A DNA stretch of 64,000 nucleotides from Amycolatopsis thermophila. Its GTDB lineage: Bacteria; Actinomycetota; Actinomycetes; Mycobacteriales; Pseudonocardiaceae. This document shows positions 47,408-55,952 of this stretch, one piece after another (the stretch's first letter is position 1; each line of letters begins with the position of its first letter). A program made the position numbers and the translations under genes. Location of the stretch: assembly GCF_030814215.1 (NCBI RefSeq), contig NZ_JAUSUT010000001.1:1302001-1366000 (forward strand), in the 5' to 3' direction. Below the pieces are notes generated by a model, which was not told where the DNA came from, ran no database searches, and saw only the letters and a program-made list of their open reading frames with translations.

Positions 47408-48579
47408 TCCGCGATCGCCTGGTACACCGAGGTCCAGTAGTCCAGGTACAGGTTGCTGAACTGCGGGAACCCGGCCTTCTGCGTGAGCAGGATCCCGATC
47501 AGGTCCTCCTTCGGGTCGGAGAACCAGGATGTGCCGAGCCCGCCGTCCCATCCGAAGCGGCCGGGGACGGACGCCACGCCGTCGCGGGCGGTGGTCATCG
47601 ACAGGCCGAACCCCCAGCCCCGGGTGTCGAAGTAGCCGGGGTAGAAGCCGGACACCGCCTTCTCGCCGGGGGTGAGCTGGTCGGTCACCATCGCCTCGAC
47701 CGTGGGCCGCGCCAGCAGCCGTTCGCTGCCGAAGCGTCCGAAGTGGAGCATCATCCGCCCGAACGCCAGGTAGTCGTCCACCGTGGAAACCAGTCCGGCG
47801 GCGGCCGACGGGAACGCCGGCGGGCGGGACCACTCGCCCTCCGGCGGGTCGTACACGCTCCCGTCGCCCAGGTACGCGGTCACCAGCCGGCCCGGGTCAC
47901 CGCAGAACCGCGTGTCGTCCATGCCCAGCGGGTCGAGCACCGCCTCCCGCAGCACGTCCTCCAGCGGCTTGCCGGTCACCCGCGCCAGCAGCACGCCCAG
48001 CACGTCCGAGCCGGTGTTGTACAGCCAGCGCATCCCCGGCGGGTACATCAGCGGGAACGCGCCCAGCCGCCGCATCCACTCGTCCGGCTCCGGCATCTCC
48101 GACGGCCGCGGCGGGCCCATGCCGAGGCCGGCCTCGTTCGCCGCCCGCACGATCGGCGGCTCCTCCGGCAGGTAGAGCTGCCCGAACCCCATCCGGAACG
48201 TCAGCAGGTCGCGCAGGGTCAGGGCCCGCTCGGCCGGCACCGTGTCGTCCAGCGGGCCGTCCGCCCGCGTCAGCACGCGCCGGTCCGCGAGCTCGGGCAG
48301 CAGCTCGTCGACGGGTTCGTCGAGGCGGAGCCGGCACTGCTCGACGAGCACCATCGCGGCCGCCGCGGCCACCGGCTTGGTCATCGAGCTGATGCGGAAC
48401 AGGTTGTCCCGGCGCAGCGGCGGCCCGCCGAAGGCGACCGACCCGAGCACGTCGACGTGCACCTCGCCGCGACGTTCCACCAGCGTGACGACACCGGGCA
48501 CCTCGCCGCGTTCGACGTAACCGGCCATCACGTCGTGCAACCGCCCCAGTCGAGCCTTCGACAGTCCGCCTGTGCTCAT
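47404..48579 (-). CDS. Serine beta-lactamase-like hydrolase (class C/esterase EstB type)
   Basis: A 391-residue member of the beta-lactamase/transpeptidase-like family. The SxxK motif is Ser65-Met-Thr-Lys68 (FRISSMTKPVAAAAAMVLVE), the Tyr motif is WLYNTGSDVLG near 187, and RFGWDGGLGTSWFSDPKEDL near 350 takes the place of KTG. No signal peptide is present, so an intracellular esterase or peptidase-like role is more likely than beta-lactam resistance. ATG 48579. Downstream it overlaps the end of the GNAT remnant on the other strand. Confidence 0.87.
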   Translation of the reverse strand: MSTGGLSKARLGRLHDVMAGYVERGEVPGVVTLVERRGEVHVDVLGSVAFGGPPLRRDNLFRISSMTKPVAAAAAMVLVEQCRLRLDEPVDELLPELADRRVLTRADGPLDDTVPAERALTLRDLLTFRMGFGQLYLPEEPPIVRAANEAGLGMGPPRPSEMPEPDEWMRRLGAFPLMYPPGMRWLYNTGSDVLGVLLARVTGKPLEDVLREAVLDPLGMDDTRFCGDPGRLVTAYLGDGSVYDPPEGEWSRPPAFPSAAAGLVSTVDDYLAFGRMMLHFGRFGSERLLARPTVEAMVTDQLTPGEKAVSGFYPGYFDTRGWGFGLSMTTARDGVASVPGRFGWDGGLGTSWFSDPKEDLIGILLTQKAGFPQFSNLYLDYWTSVYQAIAD

Positions 48580-48636
48580 CCGCAGATTGAAGCGGAGTGC
48601 CGGGCCCGTGTGAAGACCTCCGGACCCGGCGCTGCT

Positions 48637-49164
48637 TCACCGCGGCACCGCCGCCCGCGCGTGGGTCAGCAGCTCGTCGACCGACCACTGGTCGTAGGCG
48701 TGCTCGCCGTACTTGTGCGCCAGTACCTCCCCGCCGGGCGCGATCAGGAAGTCCGCGGGCAGGCCGAGCCGCCCGCCCTCCTGTCTGGCCGCGGGTGGCC
48801 GGAACTTCCCGCGCAGCGTCAGGGCCGATCCGCGCACGATCGCGCCCCAGGTCCGCGGGTGCAGCAGCGCCCGGCGGCTCGATTCGACCCCGAACTCGCG
48901 GTAGTACCGCTTGCCCGGGTCCGCGATCACCGCGAACGGCAGGTCGTACGAGCGCAGCTCGTCGGCGGGCGAGTGGAAGAACACCACCTCGCGGACGCCG
49001 GCGGCGGTGATCTCGTCGTGCCGCTGGACGACCGAGCGCAGGTGGAGGTTGCAGACCGGGCAGCCGGCGAACCGCCGGAACTGCAGGTGGACCAGGCGTT
49101 CGGGGTCGGGAACCGGGAAACGGTCGCCGGTGACCGCGACCAGTTCTCGTGCGTCGACGTGCAT
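48637..49164 (-). CDS. AhpC/TSA-like redoxin
   Basis: A 175-residue thioredoxin-fold protein of the peroxiredoxin-like group. LVHLQFRRFAGCPVCNLHLR contains a C-x2-C pair near residues 35-38 where peroxiredoxins have the peroxidatic Cys; EVVFFHSPADELRSYDLPFA and VIADPGKRYYREFGVESSRR follow in the usual order, then GLPADFLIAPGGEVLAHKYG. The partner and substrate are unknown. ATG 49164 follows GAGAGGGGCGCTC. It is divergent from a TetR gene, which is probably its regulator. Confidence 0.83.
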   Translation of the reverse strand: MHVDARELVAVTGDRFPVPDPERLVHLQFRRFAGCPVCNLHLRSVVQRHDEITAAGVREVVFFHSPADELRSYDLPFAVIADPGKRYYREFGVESSRRALLHPRTWGAIVRGSALTLRGKFRPPAARQEGGRLGLPADFLIAPGGEVLAHKYGEHAYDQWSVDELLTHARAAVPR

Positions 49165-49235
49165 GAGCGCCCCTCTCGTAGGCGTGCGCTGTACTCCTAC
49201 GAACGTATGCGCGTATGATGTACGCTGTCAACGCC
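49165..49235. promoter_or_regulatory. Divergent redoxin/tetR promoter with CGTATG repeats
   Basis: The 71-base gap holds TATGAT (49214-49219), a strong -10 for the tetR gene, overlapped by two CGTATG copies eight bases apart (49204 and 49212). These are plausible half-sites for TetR autoregulation. Confidence 0.45.
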
Positions 49236-49844
49236 ATGCCGCGCCCCCGTTCCCTGACGACCGACCAGATCGCCGCCGCGGCACTGGCCGTCCTCGACCG
49301 CGACGGGCTGGACGCGCTGTCGATGCGCACGGTCGCCAAGGAGCTCGGCGTCGGCACGATGTCGCTCTACCGCTACGTGTCCGACCGCGACCAGCTCGAA
49401 GGACTCGTGGTCGACCTGGTGCTGCGCGCGATCGACCTGTCCGTGCCGATCGGTTCCGCCGGCGAACGGCTGACCGCCCTGGCCGACCGGGTGCGGACAG
49501 CGGTGTCGCACCACCCGGCGGTCGTGCCGCTGCTGCTGATCCACCGCCACCGCGCGCCCAGCTCGACGCGCTGGGGCGAAGCGATGCTGACCGTCCTCAC
49601 CGAGGCGGGCATCACCGGCGAGCAGCGGGTGATCGCGTTCCGGGCGATCCTGGGTTACGTCTTCGGCGCCCTGCAGGTCGAGCACTTCGGGGCGCTGTCC
49701 GGGCCGGGCACGGCCGCGCTCGCCGAGCTGCCGCGCGAGGAGTTCCCGGTCCTGTCCGAAACCGCCGCGCAGGCCCGGTCGATCCCGCCGGAGGTGGAGT
49801 TCCGGCGCGGCTTCGACCTCCTGCTGCGCGGCCTGGGCCTCTAG
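49236..49844 (+). CDS. TetR-family transcriptional regulator
   Basis: A 202-residue repressor. The helix-turn-helix is in residues 5-60: LTTDQIAAAALAVLDRDGLD, ALSMRTVAKELGVGTMSLYR, YVSDRDQLEGLVVDLVLRAI. The remainder is the ligand-binding TetR C-terminal domain of the VPLLLIHRHRAPSSTRWGEA type. ATG 49236 (MPRPRSL) is chosen over an in-frame ATG at 49215 because the -10 TATGAT at 49214-49219 covers that earlier codon. Divergent from the redoxin gene; its stop overlaps the convergent PPOX gene. Confidence 0.9.
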   Translation: MPRPRSLTTDQIAAAALAVLDRDGLDALSMRTVAKELGVGTMSLYRYVSDRDQLEGLVVDLVLRAIDLSVPIGSAGERLTALADRVRTAVSHHPAVVPLLLIHRHRAPSSTRWGEAMLTVLTEAGITGEQRVIAFRAILGYVFGALQVEHFGALSGPGTAALAELPREEFPVLSETAAQARSIPPEVEFRRGFDLLLRGLGL

Positions 49845-50281
49845 TCCGGCACCGGGAGGGCGCCCGGCGGCAGACCGTACACCCGGGACACCGGGATCCG
49901 GATCACCACGCGCTGGTCCTCGACCATGCGCCGGTAAAACGCGCCGAGATCGGCGTAGGGGTCCTCGAACCGCGTGGCGTACTCGGCCATCTCCCGCCCG
50001 GTGGCGTCACCCGGCTCGGTGCTGACCGGCGAGACCTCGGCGTCGCCCTCGACGACCGCGTACGCCAGGCCGTTCGGAGCCGCGACGTGCAGCACGGCGC
50101 GCGGGTCGCGGCGCAGGTTCCAGACCTTCGCCCGGTCCGCCGTCGAGCTCAAGCGGATGAGCTTCTCCTCGGGGTACCAGCCGTAGATCACGGTGGACAG
50201 TTGCGGCCTGCCGTCCTTGCGGACGGTGGCCAGGGTGCCGAACCGCTGGTCCGCCACGAGGTCGAGGAGTGCTTGGCTCAT
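49841..50281 (-). CDS. PPOX-class, probable F420-dependent enzyme
   Basis: A 146-residue split-barrel flavin/deazaflavin-binding protein. ALLDLVADQRFGTLATVRKD, GRPQLSTVIYGWYPEEKLIR, STADRAKVWNLRRDPRAVLH and a TGREMAEYATRF tail fit the TIGR03618 group of small F420-dependent oxidoreductases; FMN-dependent pyridoxamine-phosphate-oxidase-like activity is the alternative. F420 would be supplied by the fbiA/fbiB pathway at the left of this window. It is an independent gene; the stop codons of this gene and tetR overlap. Confidence 0.85.
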   Translation of the reverse strand: MSQALLDLVADQRFGTLATVRKDGRPQLSTVIYGWYPEEKLIRLSSTADRAKVWNLRRDPRAVLHVAAPNGLAYAVVEGDAEVSPVSTEPGDATGREMAEYATRFEDPYADLGAFYRRMVEDQRVVIRIPVSRVYGLPPGALPVPD

Positions 50282-50358
50282 GATCCGATCCTGGCTCAGC
50301 GGCGTCGGCCGCGACAGAAGGCACTTTCCCGTGCCCGGGGAACACCGCTGTTACGGTC

Positions 50359-50386
50359 TTGACTCATATTCCAGACGGGTTATATT
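50359..50386 (+). promoter_or_regulatory. Sigma-70-type promoter, leaderless arsR transcript
   Basis: TTGACT (50359-50364) and TATATT (50381-50386) are 16 bases apart, the best promoter in the window, and ATG 50393 lies six bases after the -10 with no ribosome site. Transcription would begin at or near the start codon. AT-rich sequence here may also bind the ArsR product. Confidence 0.7.
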
Positions 50387-50392
50387 ACCGAT

Positions 50393-50704
50393 ATGGCATC
50401 AACGTTCGAGGTCCTCGCCGAGCCGCGGCGCCGCGAGATCCTCGACCTGCTCCGCGCGTCCGAGCGGCCGGTCGGGGACCTGGTCGAGCGCCTGCAGCTG
50501 ACCCAGCCCGCGGTGTCCAAGCACCTCAAGGTGCTCCGCGAGGCGGGCCTGGTCGAGGTGCGGCAGGACGCGCAACGGCGGTGGTACCGGCTGCGCCCGG
50601 AGCCGCTCGCCGAGATCGACGCGTGGCTGGCGCCCTACCGGCGCATGTGGGACGCGAGCCTGGACGCCCTCGAACGGCACCTGGACTCGATGGAGGAACC
50701 GTGA
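50393..50704 (+). CDS. ArsR-family transcriptional regulator
   Basis: A 103-residue winged-helix repressor: ASTFEVLAEPRRREILDLLR, VGDLVERLQLTQPAVSKHLK (recognition helix) and VLREAGLVEVRQDAQRRWYR. No Cys metal-binding motif is present, so it belongs to the non-metal ArsR group that usually accompanies SRPBCC genes. It overlaps the downstream SRPBCC gene by four bases (GTGA). Transcribed from a strong promoter six bases before the ATG; autoregulation is likely. Confidence 0.92.
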   Translation: MASTFEVLAEPRRREILDLLRASERPVGDLVERLQLTQPAVSKHLKVLREAGLVEVRQDAQRRWYRLRPEPLAEIDAWLAPYRRMWDASLDALERHLDSMEEP

Positions 50705-51645
50705 CCGAACTGCGGACGATCGCCGGAAAGCCCGTGCTGCGCTTCGAACGGCGGCTGGCCCACCGGCCCGAGAAGGTGTGGCGGGCGGTCACCGAACCGG
50801 CCGAGCTCGCGCACTGGTTCCCCGCGCGGGTCGAGACGCAGGCGCGGGTGGGCGCGCCGATGCGGTTCGTCTTCCCCGAGCAGGCGCCGGTGGACGACGG
50901 CGGCACCGGGGAGGTCCTCGAGTTCGACCCGCCGAAGGTGTTCGCGTTCCGCTGGAACCTCGACGTGCTGCGGTTCGAGCTCCGGCCCGACGGCGACGGC
51001 TGCCTGCTGGTCTTCACCCAGACGCTCGGCGGCGGCGAGATCGGGCGGCTGTCCGGCGGGCGCAACGCGTTCGGCTGGACCGTCTGCCTCGACGGCCTCG
51101 CCGCGCGCCTCGACGGCACCGAGGCCCCGCCGCGGCCGGACCCGCTCCACGAGATGGAGCGCTACATCGAGGAGTTCGGCCTCGGCGAGGGCTCGGTGCA
51201 CGAGACGGCCGAGGGCTACGAGTTGCGGTTCGCACGCGACCTGGTGTGGAAGCCGGCCGACGAGGTCTGGCGGCTGCTGACCGAGGACTCGCCGGTCACA
51301 CCCGGCGGCCCGGCGCCGCTGCCGGCGACGAACGGTGCGGTGCCCGCCGGCCGCGTGTTCACGGCTTCCGCGCCGCACGTGCTGGAGTACGAGTGGCTGC
51401 ACGACGGTTCCCCGGCGGGCCGGGTCCGGTTCGAGGTCGTGGTGGATCCGGAACTGGGCACGCGCATCGAGCTGACGCAGACGGTGCCGTTCGCGCTGGC
51501 GCACCTGCGGGCCGAGCTGCTGGCCGCCTGGCAGACCCACCTGGAGCTGTTCTTCGCGGCCACCTTCGGTGAGATCCGCTGCCCCTGGCCGGAGGCGCGC
51601 ACCGCGGAACTGACCAAGCGCTACGCGCAGCGGCTGGCGAGCTGA
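50701..51645 (+). CDS. Tandem SRPBCC (AHSA1-like) domain protein
   Basis: A 314-residue cytoplasmic protein with two START/AHSA1-type domains. The first covers about residues 10-145 (LRFERRLAHRPEKVWRAVTE, PAELAHWFPARVETQ, GGTGEVLEFDPPKVFAFRWN), the second about 165-305 (GYELRFARDLVWKPADEVWR, VLEYEWLHDGSPAGRVRFEV). These helix-grip folds bind hydrophobic ligands. Most ArsR-linked SRPBCC proteins have one domain, so the duplication is less usual. GTG 50701 is translationally coupled to arsR. Ligand unknown. Confidence 0.88.
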   Translation: MTELRTIAGKPVLRFERRLAHRPEKVWRAVTEPAELAHWFPARVETQARVGAPMRFVFPEQAPVDDGGTGEVLEFDPPKVFAFRWNLDVLRFELRPDGDGCLLVFTQTLGGGEIGRLSGGRNAFGWTVCLDGLAARLDGTEAPPRPDPLHEMERYIEEFGLGEGSVHETAEGYELRFARDLVWKPADEVWRLLTEDSPVTPGGPAPLPATNGAVPAGRVFTASAPHVLEYEWLHDGSPAGRVRFEVVVDPELGTRIELTQTVPFALAHLRAELLAAWQTHLELFFAATFGEIRCPWPEARTAELTKRYAQRLAS

Positions 51646-52003
51646 GCGTTCCCGCGCCGCGCGTCCTGGTCGCGAGCAACGAACCGTGGGGAAACCCCTG
51701 CTCACCGAGGCCACGCGGCGCGGCTGGCGGCTCACCCGGCTGGTGCCGGACCTCACCGGCACCACGCCGGGCGACCCAGTGCCCGTCACGACCCCGGACA
51801 CCGCCCCGCGCGCGCCTGCCAGCAGCCCGCCGAGGCGTGCGCGTTCGGCGCCTACCTGGGTACGCCGGCGCCGCCGCGCCCGGCACGAAGTTCCCCCGGG
51901 TCTGCTCGTCGACCCTCCCAGTGCCGCCCAGGCCGCGGTCGCGGCTCGCCGGGTGAGGTTCACGCCACACACGCGCCCCTTGCGCAGTAGATAGGCTCCC
52001 GTC
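51646..52003. other. 358-bp gap upstream of accD5, possible gene remnant
   Basis: No intact gene is supported. Plus-strand frames give fragments that look protein-like in different frames (RVLVASNEPWGNP, then LLTEATRRGWRLTRLVPDLT, then ACQQPAEACAFGAYLGTP), which may be a frameshifted remnant, but I cannot name a family. TAGGCT at 51993-51998 lies five bases before accD5 ATG and may be its -10 for a leaderless message. Confidence 0.45.
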
Positions 52004-53644
52004 ATGAGCAGCGCGACGGAGCCGATCGGGACGCCTCCGGCGGAGGAGCCGGACATCCACACCACGGCCGGGAAGCTGGCCGACCTGTACCGCCGGAACG
52101 ACGAGGCGGTGCACGCCGGGTCCGCCCGGGCGGTGGAGCGTCAGCACGCCAAGGGCAAGAAGACCGCTCGCGAGCGGATCGACCTGCTGCTCGACCCCGG
52201 TTCGTTCGTCGAGCTCGACGAACTGGCCCGGCACCGGTCGACGAACTTCGGGCAGGAGAAGAACCGCCCCTACGGCGACGGCGTGGTCACCGGGTACGGC
52301 ACCATCGACGGCCGCCCGGTGTGCGTGTTCAGCCAGGACGTGACCGTGTTCGGCGGTTCGCTGGGCGAGGTCTACGGCGAGAAGATCGTCAAGGTGATGG
52401 ACCTGGCCATCAAGACCGGCCGCCCGATCATCGGGATCAACGAGGGCGGCGGCGCGCGCATCCAGGAGGGCGTGGTCTCGCTCGGCCTCTACGGCGAGAT
52501 CTTCACCCGCAACGTCAAGGCCTCCGGTGTGGTGCCGCAGATCTCGCTGATCATGGGCGCCAACGCGGGCGGGCACGTGTACTCCCCCGCGCTCACCGAC
52601 TTCGTCGTGATGGTCGACCAGACCTCGCACATGTTCATCACCGGCCCGGACGTGGTGAAGACCGTGACCGGCGAGGAGGTCACCTTCGAAGAGCTGGGCG
52701 GCGCGCGGACCCACAACACCAAGTCGGGCAACGCGCACTACCTCGGCTCCGACGAGGAGGACGCGATCGCCTACGTCAAGGAGCTGCTGTCCTTCCTGCC
52801 GTCGAACAACCTGTCCGAGCCGCCGGTGTTCGAGTCGCCGGAGCCGGTGGACGGGTCGATCGCGGACGGCGTGACCGAGTCCGACCTCGAGCTGGACACC
52901 CTGATCCCGGACTCGCCGAACCAGCCTTACGACATGCACGAGGTCGTCACCCGCGTGCTGGACGACGGCGAGTTCCTGGAGATCCAGGAGCTGTTCGCGC
53001 CGAACGTCATCGTCGGGTTCGGGCGGGTCGACGGGCACGCGGTCGGCGTGGTCGCCAACCAGCCGACGCAGTTCGCCGGGTGCCTCGACATCGACGCCTC
53101 GGAGAAGGCAGCGCGGTTCGTGCGGACCTGCGACGCCTTCAACGTGCCGGTGCTGACCTTCGTGGACGTGCCGGGCTTCCTGCCGGGCACCGACCAGGAG
53201 TGGAACGGCATCATCCGCCGCGGCGCGAAGCTGATCTACGCCTACGCCGAGGCGACGGTCCCGCTGGTCACGGTCATCACGCGCAAGGCCTACGGCGGCG
53301 CCTACGACGTCATGGGCTCCAAGCACCTGGGTGCGGACATCAACCTGGCCTGGCCGACGGCGCAGGTCGCGGTGATGGGCGCCCAGGGCGCGGCGAACAT
53401 CGTGCACCGCAAGACGCTCGCGAAGGCCGCCGACGAGGGCAAGGACGTCGAGGCGCTGCGGGCCGAGCTGATCCAGGAGTACGAGGACACGCTGCTCAAC
53501 CCCTACGAGGCGGCCGAGCGCGGGTACGTGGACTCGGTGATCGTGCCGTCCCACACGCGCGGCCACGTGGCCCGGGCGCTGTCCATGCTGCGTGACAAGC
53601 GCGAGACGCTGCCGCCCAAGAAGCACGGCAACATCCCGCTGTGA
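52004..53644 (+). CDS. accD5: Acyl-CoA carboxylase beta subunit (propionyl-CoA carboxylase) AccD5
   Basis: A 546-residue carboxyltransferase that moves the carboxyl group from biotin to propionyl-/acetyl-CoA, giving methylmalonyl-/malonyl-CoA. It has [20 protein letters not shown], the oxyanion-forming [60 protein letters not shown], and the second crotonase half with [40 protein letters not shown] and [23 protein letters not shown] 52004 has no ribosome site. It precedes accE5 by ten bases and works with AccA3 (61 kb), which BirA biotinylates. Matches Rv3280. Confidence 0.96.
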   Translation: MSSATEPIGTPPAEEPDIHTTAGKLADLYRRNDEAVHAGSARAVERQHAKGKKTARERIDLLLDPGSFVELDELARHRSTNFGQEKNRPYGDGVVTGYGTIDGRPVCVFSQDVTVFGGSLGEVYGEKIVKVMDLAIKTGRPIIGINEGGGARIQEGVVSLGLYGEIFTRNVKASGVVPQISLIMGANAGGHVYSPALTDFVVMVDQTSHMFITGPDVVKTVTGEEVTFEELGGARTHNTKSGNAHYLGSDEEDAIAYVKELLSFLPSNNLSEPPVFESPEPVDGSIADGVTESDLELDTLIPDSPNQPYDMHEVVTRVLDDGEFLEIQELFAPNVIVGFGRVDGHAVGVVANQPTQFAGCLDIDASEKAARFVRTCDAFNVPVLTFVDVPGFLPGTDQEWNGIIRRGAKLIYAYAEATVPLVTVITRKAYGGAYDVMGSKHLGADINLAWPTAQVAVMGAQGAANIVHRKTLAKAADEGKDVEALRAELIQEYEDTLLNPYEAAERGYVDSVIVPSHTRGHVARALSMLRDKRETLPPKKHGNIPL

Positions 53645-53654
53645 GGGGGTTTTC

Positions 53655-53894
53655 ATGAGCGAGCCGCAGGAGACGCCTCCCGCCCGCCCGATGCTGCGCG
53701 TCGTGCGCGGCACTCCCGACGAGACCGAGCTGGCCGCGCTGACCGCGGTCGTGGCCGCGGCAGCGTCGTCCGGCGGGGCCGAGCCGGAGAAGCCGGAGCG
53801 GACCTCGTTCTGGGCGGACCGCGCGGCGCTGGTGCGCAAGCCGTTGCCGCAGCCCGGTTCGGGCGCCTGGCGCGCCTCCGCCTGGCCGCGCTGA
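53655..53894 (+). CDS. accE5: Acyl-CoA carboxylase epsilon subunit AccE5
   Basis: A 79-residue small subunit. After an unstructured start (MSEPQETPPARPM) comes LRVVRGTPDETELAALTAVV, the conserved beta-strand/helix of actinobacterial epsilon subunits, and a Trp-containing C-terminus (SFWADRAAL, GAWRASAWPR). It stabilises the AccA3-AccD5 complex. ATG 53655 follows GGGGG with a U-rich spacer. It is in an operon with accD5, as Rv3281 is with Rv3280; a strong hairpin follows. Confidence 0.93.
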   Translation: MSEPQETPPARPMLRVVRGTPDETELAALTAVVAAAASSGGAEPEKPERTSFWADRAALVRKPLPQPGSGAWRASAWPR

Positions 53895-53899
53895 CGCAT

Positions 53900-53925
53900 C
53901 CCGGCCGCACTCCCGTGCGGCCGGG
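53900..53925. terminator. Bidirectional terminator between accE5 and MFS gene
   Basis: CCCGGCCGCA and TGCGGCCGGG form a perfect 10-bp stem with a six-base loop, five bases after the accE5 stop and just beyond the stop of the convergent transporter gene. Confidence 0.7.
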
Positions 53926-53927
53926 CC

Positions 53928-55181
53928 TCAGGCGGGTTCCAGCACGCGTCCGGGGTGGGGCGACAACACCCCGGCGTGGCGGTGCAGCATCACCAGCCGC
54001 ACCGTCCCCGCCAACCCCATCACCAGGGCGACGAGGAACGACAGCCGGTAGGCCGGCGGTCCGCCGACCCCGTGCCGCAGCAACTCGTCGAGCAGCAGGC
54101 CGGCGCCGAGTTCCGCGACCACGGCGAACGTGAACCCGCCCATGTTCGCCACCCCGCTCGCCACCCCGGCCCGGTGCCCGTGGTTGGCCGACCGGGCCAG
54201 GTCGAACGCCAGCATGCTCACCGCGCCAGCGGCGCCGATCAGGAACAGGACCGGCCCCAGCACCACGACCGGCAACGGGCCGGGCACCGCGACGAGCACC
54301 GTCCAGCACAGCACGCTCACCACGGCCGCCACGGCGACCATCGGCCCGCGCACCCCCGGCCGCCGCGAAGCCAGCTGCCCGGCGAACGTTCCGACCAGCA
54401 CGAATCCGACCACGACCACGGTCAGCAGCGCGCTCGCCGCCGCGGGGGTGCGGCCCTGCGCGTGCACCAGGTAGGGCTGCCCGAGCACGGCGGTGAACGT
54501 CACGAACGCGCCCATCAGCGTGAAGTGCGTCCACATCGCGTGCCGGGTGCCGCGGTTGTGCCACACGTGCCGCAGGCTGACGCGCAACGGCTCCTGCGGC
54601 GCCTCCCGCGAGGCGGCCGACGGCCCGTCCCGCAGCGCGACGCCGACCACGGCCAGCAGCACCGCCGTGATCACCCCGGCGACCAGGAACGCCGACGTCC
54701 ACCCGAACCCGGTGAGCAGCGCGGCCAGCGGCGCGGTCGCGATCAGCTGGCCGAGCCCGCCGATGATCCCGGTGAGCGCGGCGACCAGCGCGTACCGGCG
54801 GCCGGGGAACCAGTTGTGCGCCAGGCGCAGCACGTTGACGAACAGGAACGCGTCACCGGCGCCGATCAGCGCCCGCCCCGCCATCGCCGCCGCGTAGGCC
54901 GTGGCCAGCGCGAACACGATCGACCCGGCCGCCATCAACGCCATGCCCAGCGACAGCAGCCGTCGCGGCCCGAACCGGTCGGCGGCGGCGCCCACGGGCA
55001 CCTGCAGAACGGCGTAGAGCACGAACTGCATCACCGAGAACGCGGCCAGCCCGGTCGCGTCGATCGAGAACCGCTCCTGCGCGGTGAGCCCGGCCACCGA
55101 GAGGCTCATCCGGTGGAACAGCGCCGTCAGGTAGCACAGCGCCCCCAGCCCCCACATCAGCCAAGCCCTGGCCGCGCGCAC
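53928..55181 (-). CDS. Major facilitator superfamily transporter
   Basis: A 417-residue protein with 12 predicted helices. Typical MFS features are the first helix AWLMWGLGALCYLTALFHRM, the A-motif-like loop GAAADRFGPRRLLSLGMAL between helices 2 and 3, and LVGTFAGQLASRRPGVRGPM in the second half. It resembles nitrate/sugar-phosphate-type antiporters of the ACS-like group; the substrate is unknown. GTG 55181 has GGGAGGT about seven bases upstream; longer readings to 55262 run through the promoter region. It is divergent from a GntR regulator likely to control it. Confidence 0.85.
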   Translation of the reverse strand: MRAARAWLMWGLGALCYLTALFHRMSLSVAGLTAQERFSIDATGLAAFSVMQFVLYAVLQVPVGAAADRFGPRRLLSLGMALMAAGSIVFALATAYAAAMAGRALIGAGDAFLFVNVLRLAHNWFPGRRYALVAALTGIIGGLGQLIATAPLAALLTGFGWTSAFLVAGVITAVLLAVVGVALRDGPSAASREAPQEPLRVSLRHVWHNRGTRHAMWTHFTLMGAFVTFTAVLGQPYLVHAQGRTPAAASALLTVVVVGFVLVGTFAGQLASRRPGVRGPMVAVAAVVSVLCWTVLVAVPGPLPVVVLGPVLFLIGAAGAVSMLAFDLARSANHGHRAGVASGVANMGGFTFAVVAELGAGLLLDELLRHGVGGPPAYRLSFLVALVMGLAGTVRLVMLHRHAGVLSPHPGRVLEPA

Positions 55182-55199
55182 CGGACCACCTCCCGTTGC

Positions 55200-55217
55200 A
55201 TCTATCTTGTATCTATC
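55200..55217. promoter_or_regulatory. ATCTATC direct repeat, candidate GntR operator
   Basis: ATCTATC occurs at 55200 and 55211, an 11-base period that puts both on one face of the helix. It lies between the divergent MFS and gntR starts and overlaps the gntR -35. Confidence 0.45.
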
Positions 55218-55234
55218 AGCGTCCTGGCTACGAT
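55207..55234 (+). promoter_or_regulatory. Promoter of leaderless gntR transcript
   Basis: TTGTAT (55207-55212) and TACGAT (55229-55234) are 16 bases apart; ATG 55241 lies six bases after the -10 and no ribosome site is seen. Confidence 0.55.
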
Positions 55235-55240
55235 GCGCCC

Positions 55241-55888
55241 ATGTCAACGAGGGACCGCTCACAGGCGGCCGGCGACCGGGCCTACCACTGGACCAAGGAC
55301 CGCATCCTCGACGGCCGCCTCGAAGGCGGGCGGCTGATCAGCGAGGGTGAGGTCGCCGACGCCCTGCAGCTGTCCCGGACCCCGGTCCGGGAGGCGTTCC
55401 TGCGCCTGTCGGCCGAGGGCCTGCTCCGCCTGTACCCGAAACGCGGCGCCCTGATCGTGCCCGTGTCACCGAACGAGGTGCACGACATCGCCGAGGCGCG
55501 GATCTTCCTGGAGCGGCACGCGGCCGCGAAGGTCATCGCGGCCGGCGCCCACCGCCAGGTGGCCGACAAGATGCGCGCGGTCCTCGACGAGCAGCGCGCG
55601 GTCTCGATGCCGGAGCACACGCCGCGGTTCACCAAGCTCGACCGCGAGTTCCACGCCACCCTGGTCCAGGCCGCGGGCAACCAGCTGTTCGACGAGTTCT
55701 ACTCCGGCCTGCGCGACCGCCAGCTGCGCATGGTCAACACCGCCCTGCGCGACAACACGGTCCGCCCGCCGATCATCCTCGACGAGCACGCGCGGATCTG
55801 CGATCTCCTCGCGGCGGGCGACGCCGACGGTCTCCAGGCCCTCATCGGCGACCACATCTCCGCGGTCCGGGACGAAGCCGCGCACTGA
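55241..55888 (+). CDS. GntR-family regulator, FCD (FadR-type) domain
   Basis: A 215-residue regulator. The winged helix is in residues 10-75 (RLISEGEVADALQLSRTPVR, EAFLRLSAEGLLRLYPKRGA) and the FCD ligand domain in about 80-210 (EVHDIAEARIFLERHAAAKV, LDREFHATLVQAAGNQLFDE). The Asp/His residues expected to bind metal in FCD domains are present (DREFH, H near the end in LIGDHISAVRDEA). It probably represses the divergent MFS gene until a carboxylate ligand is present. ATG 55241 is favoured by the -10 six bases upstream. Confidence 0.9.
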   Translation: MSTRDRSQAAGDRAYHWTKDRILDGRLEGGRLISEGEVADALQLSRTPVREAFLRLSAEGLLRLYPKRGALIVPVSPNEVHDIAEARIFLERHAAAKVIAAGAHRQVADKMRAVLDEQRAVSMPEHTPRFTKLDREFHATLVQAAGNQLFDEFYSGLRDRQLRMVNTALRDNTVRPPIILDEHARICDLLAAGDADGLQALIGDHISAVRDEAAH

Positions 55889-55893
55889 GCCGC

Positions 55894-55923
55894 TTGTTCC
55901 AGCTGTGCCCGGCGCCGTATAGT
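55894..55923 (+). promoter_or_regulatory. Promoter of the padR-emrB operon
   Basis: TTGTTC (55894-55899) and TATAGT (55918-55923) are 18 bases apart, placing the transcription start near 55930, about 23 bases before the padR ATG. The AT-rich AATAAACGG just downstream could hold an operator. Confidence 0.55.
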
Positions 55924-55952
55924 CCATGCGGAATAAACGGACTGGAGCGATC

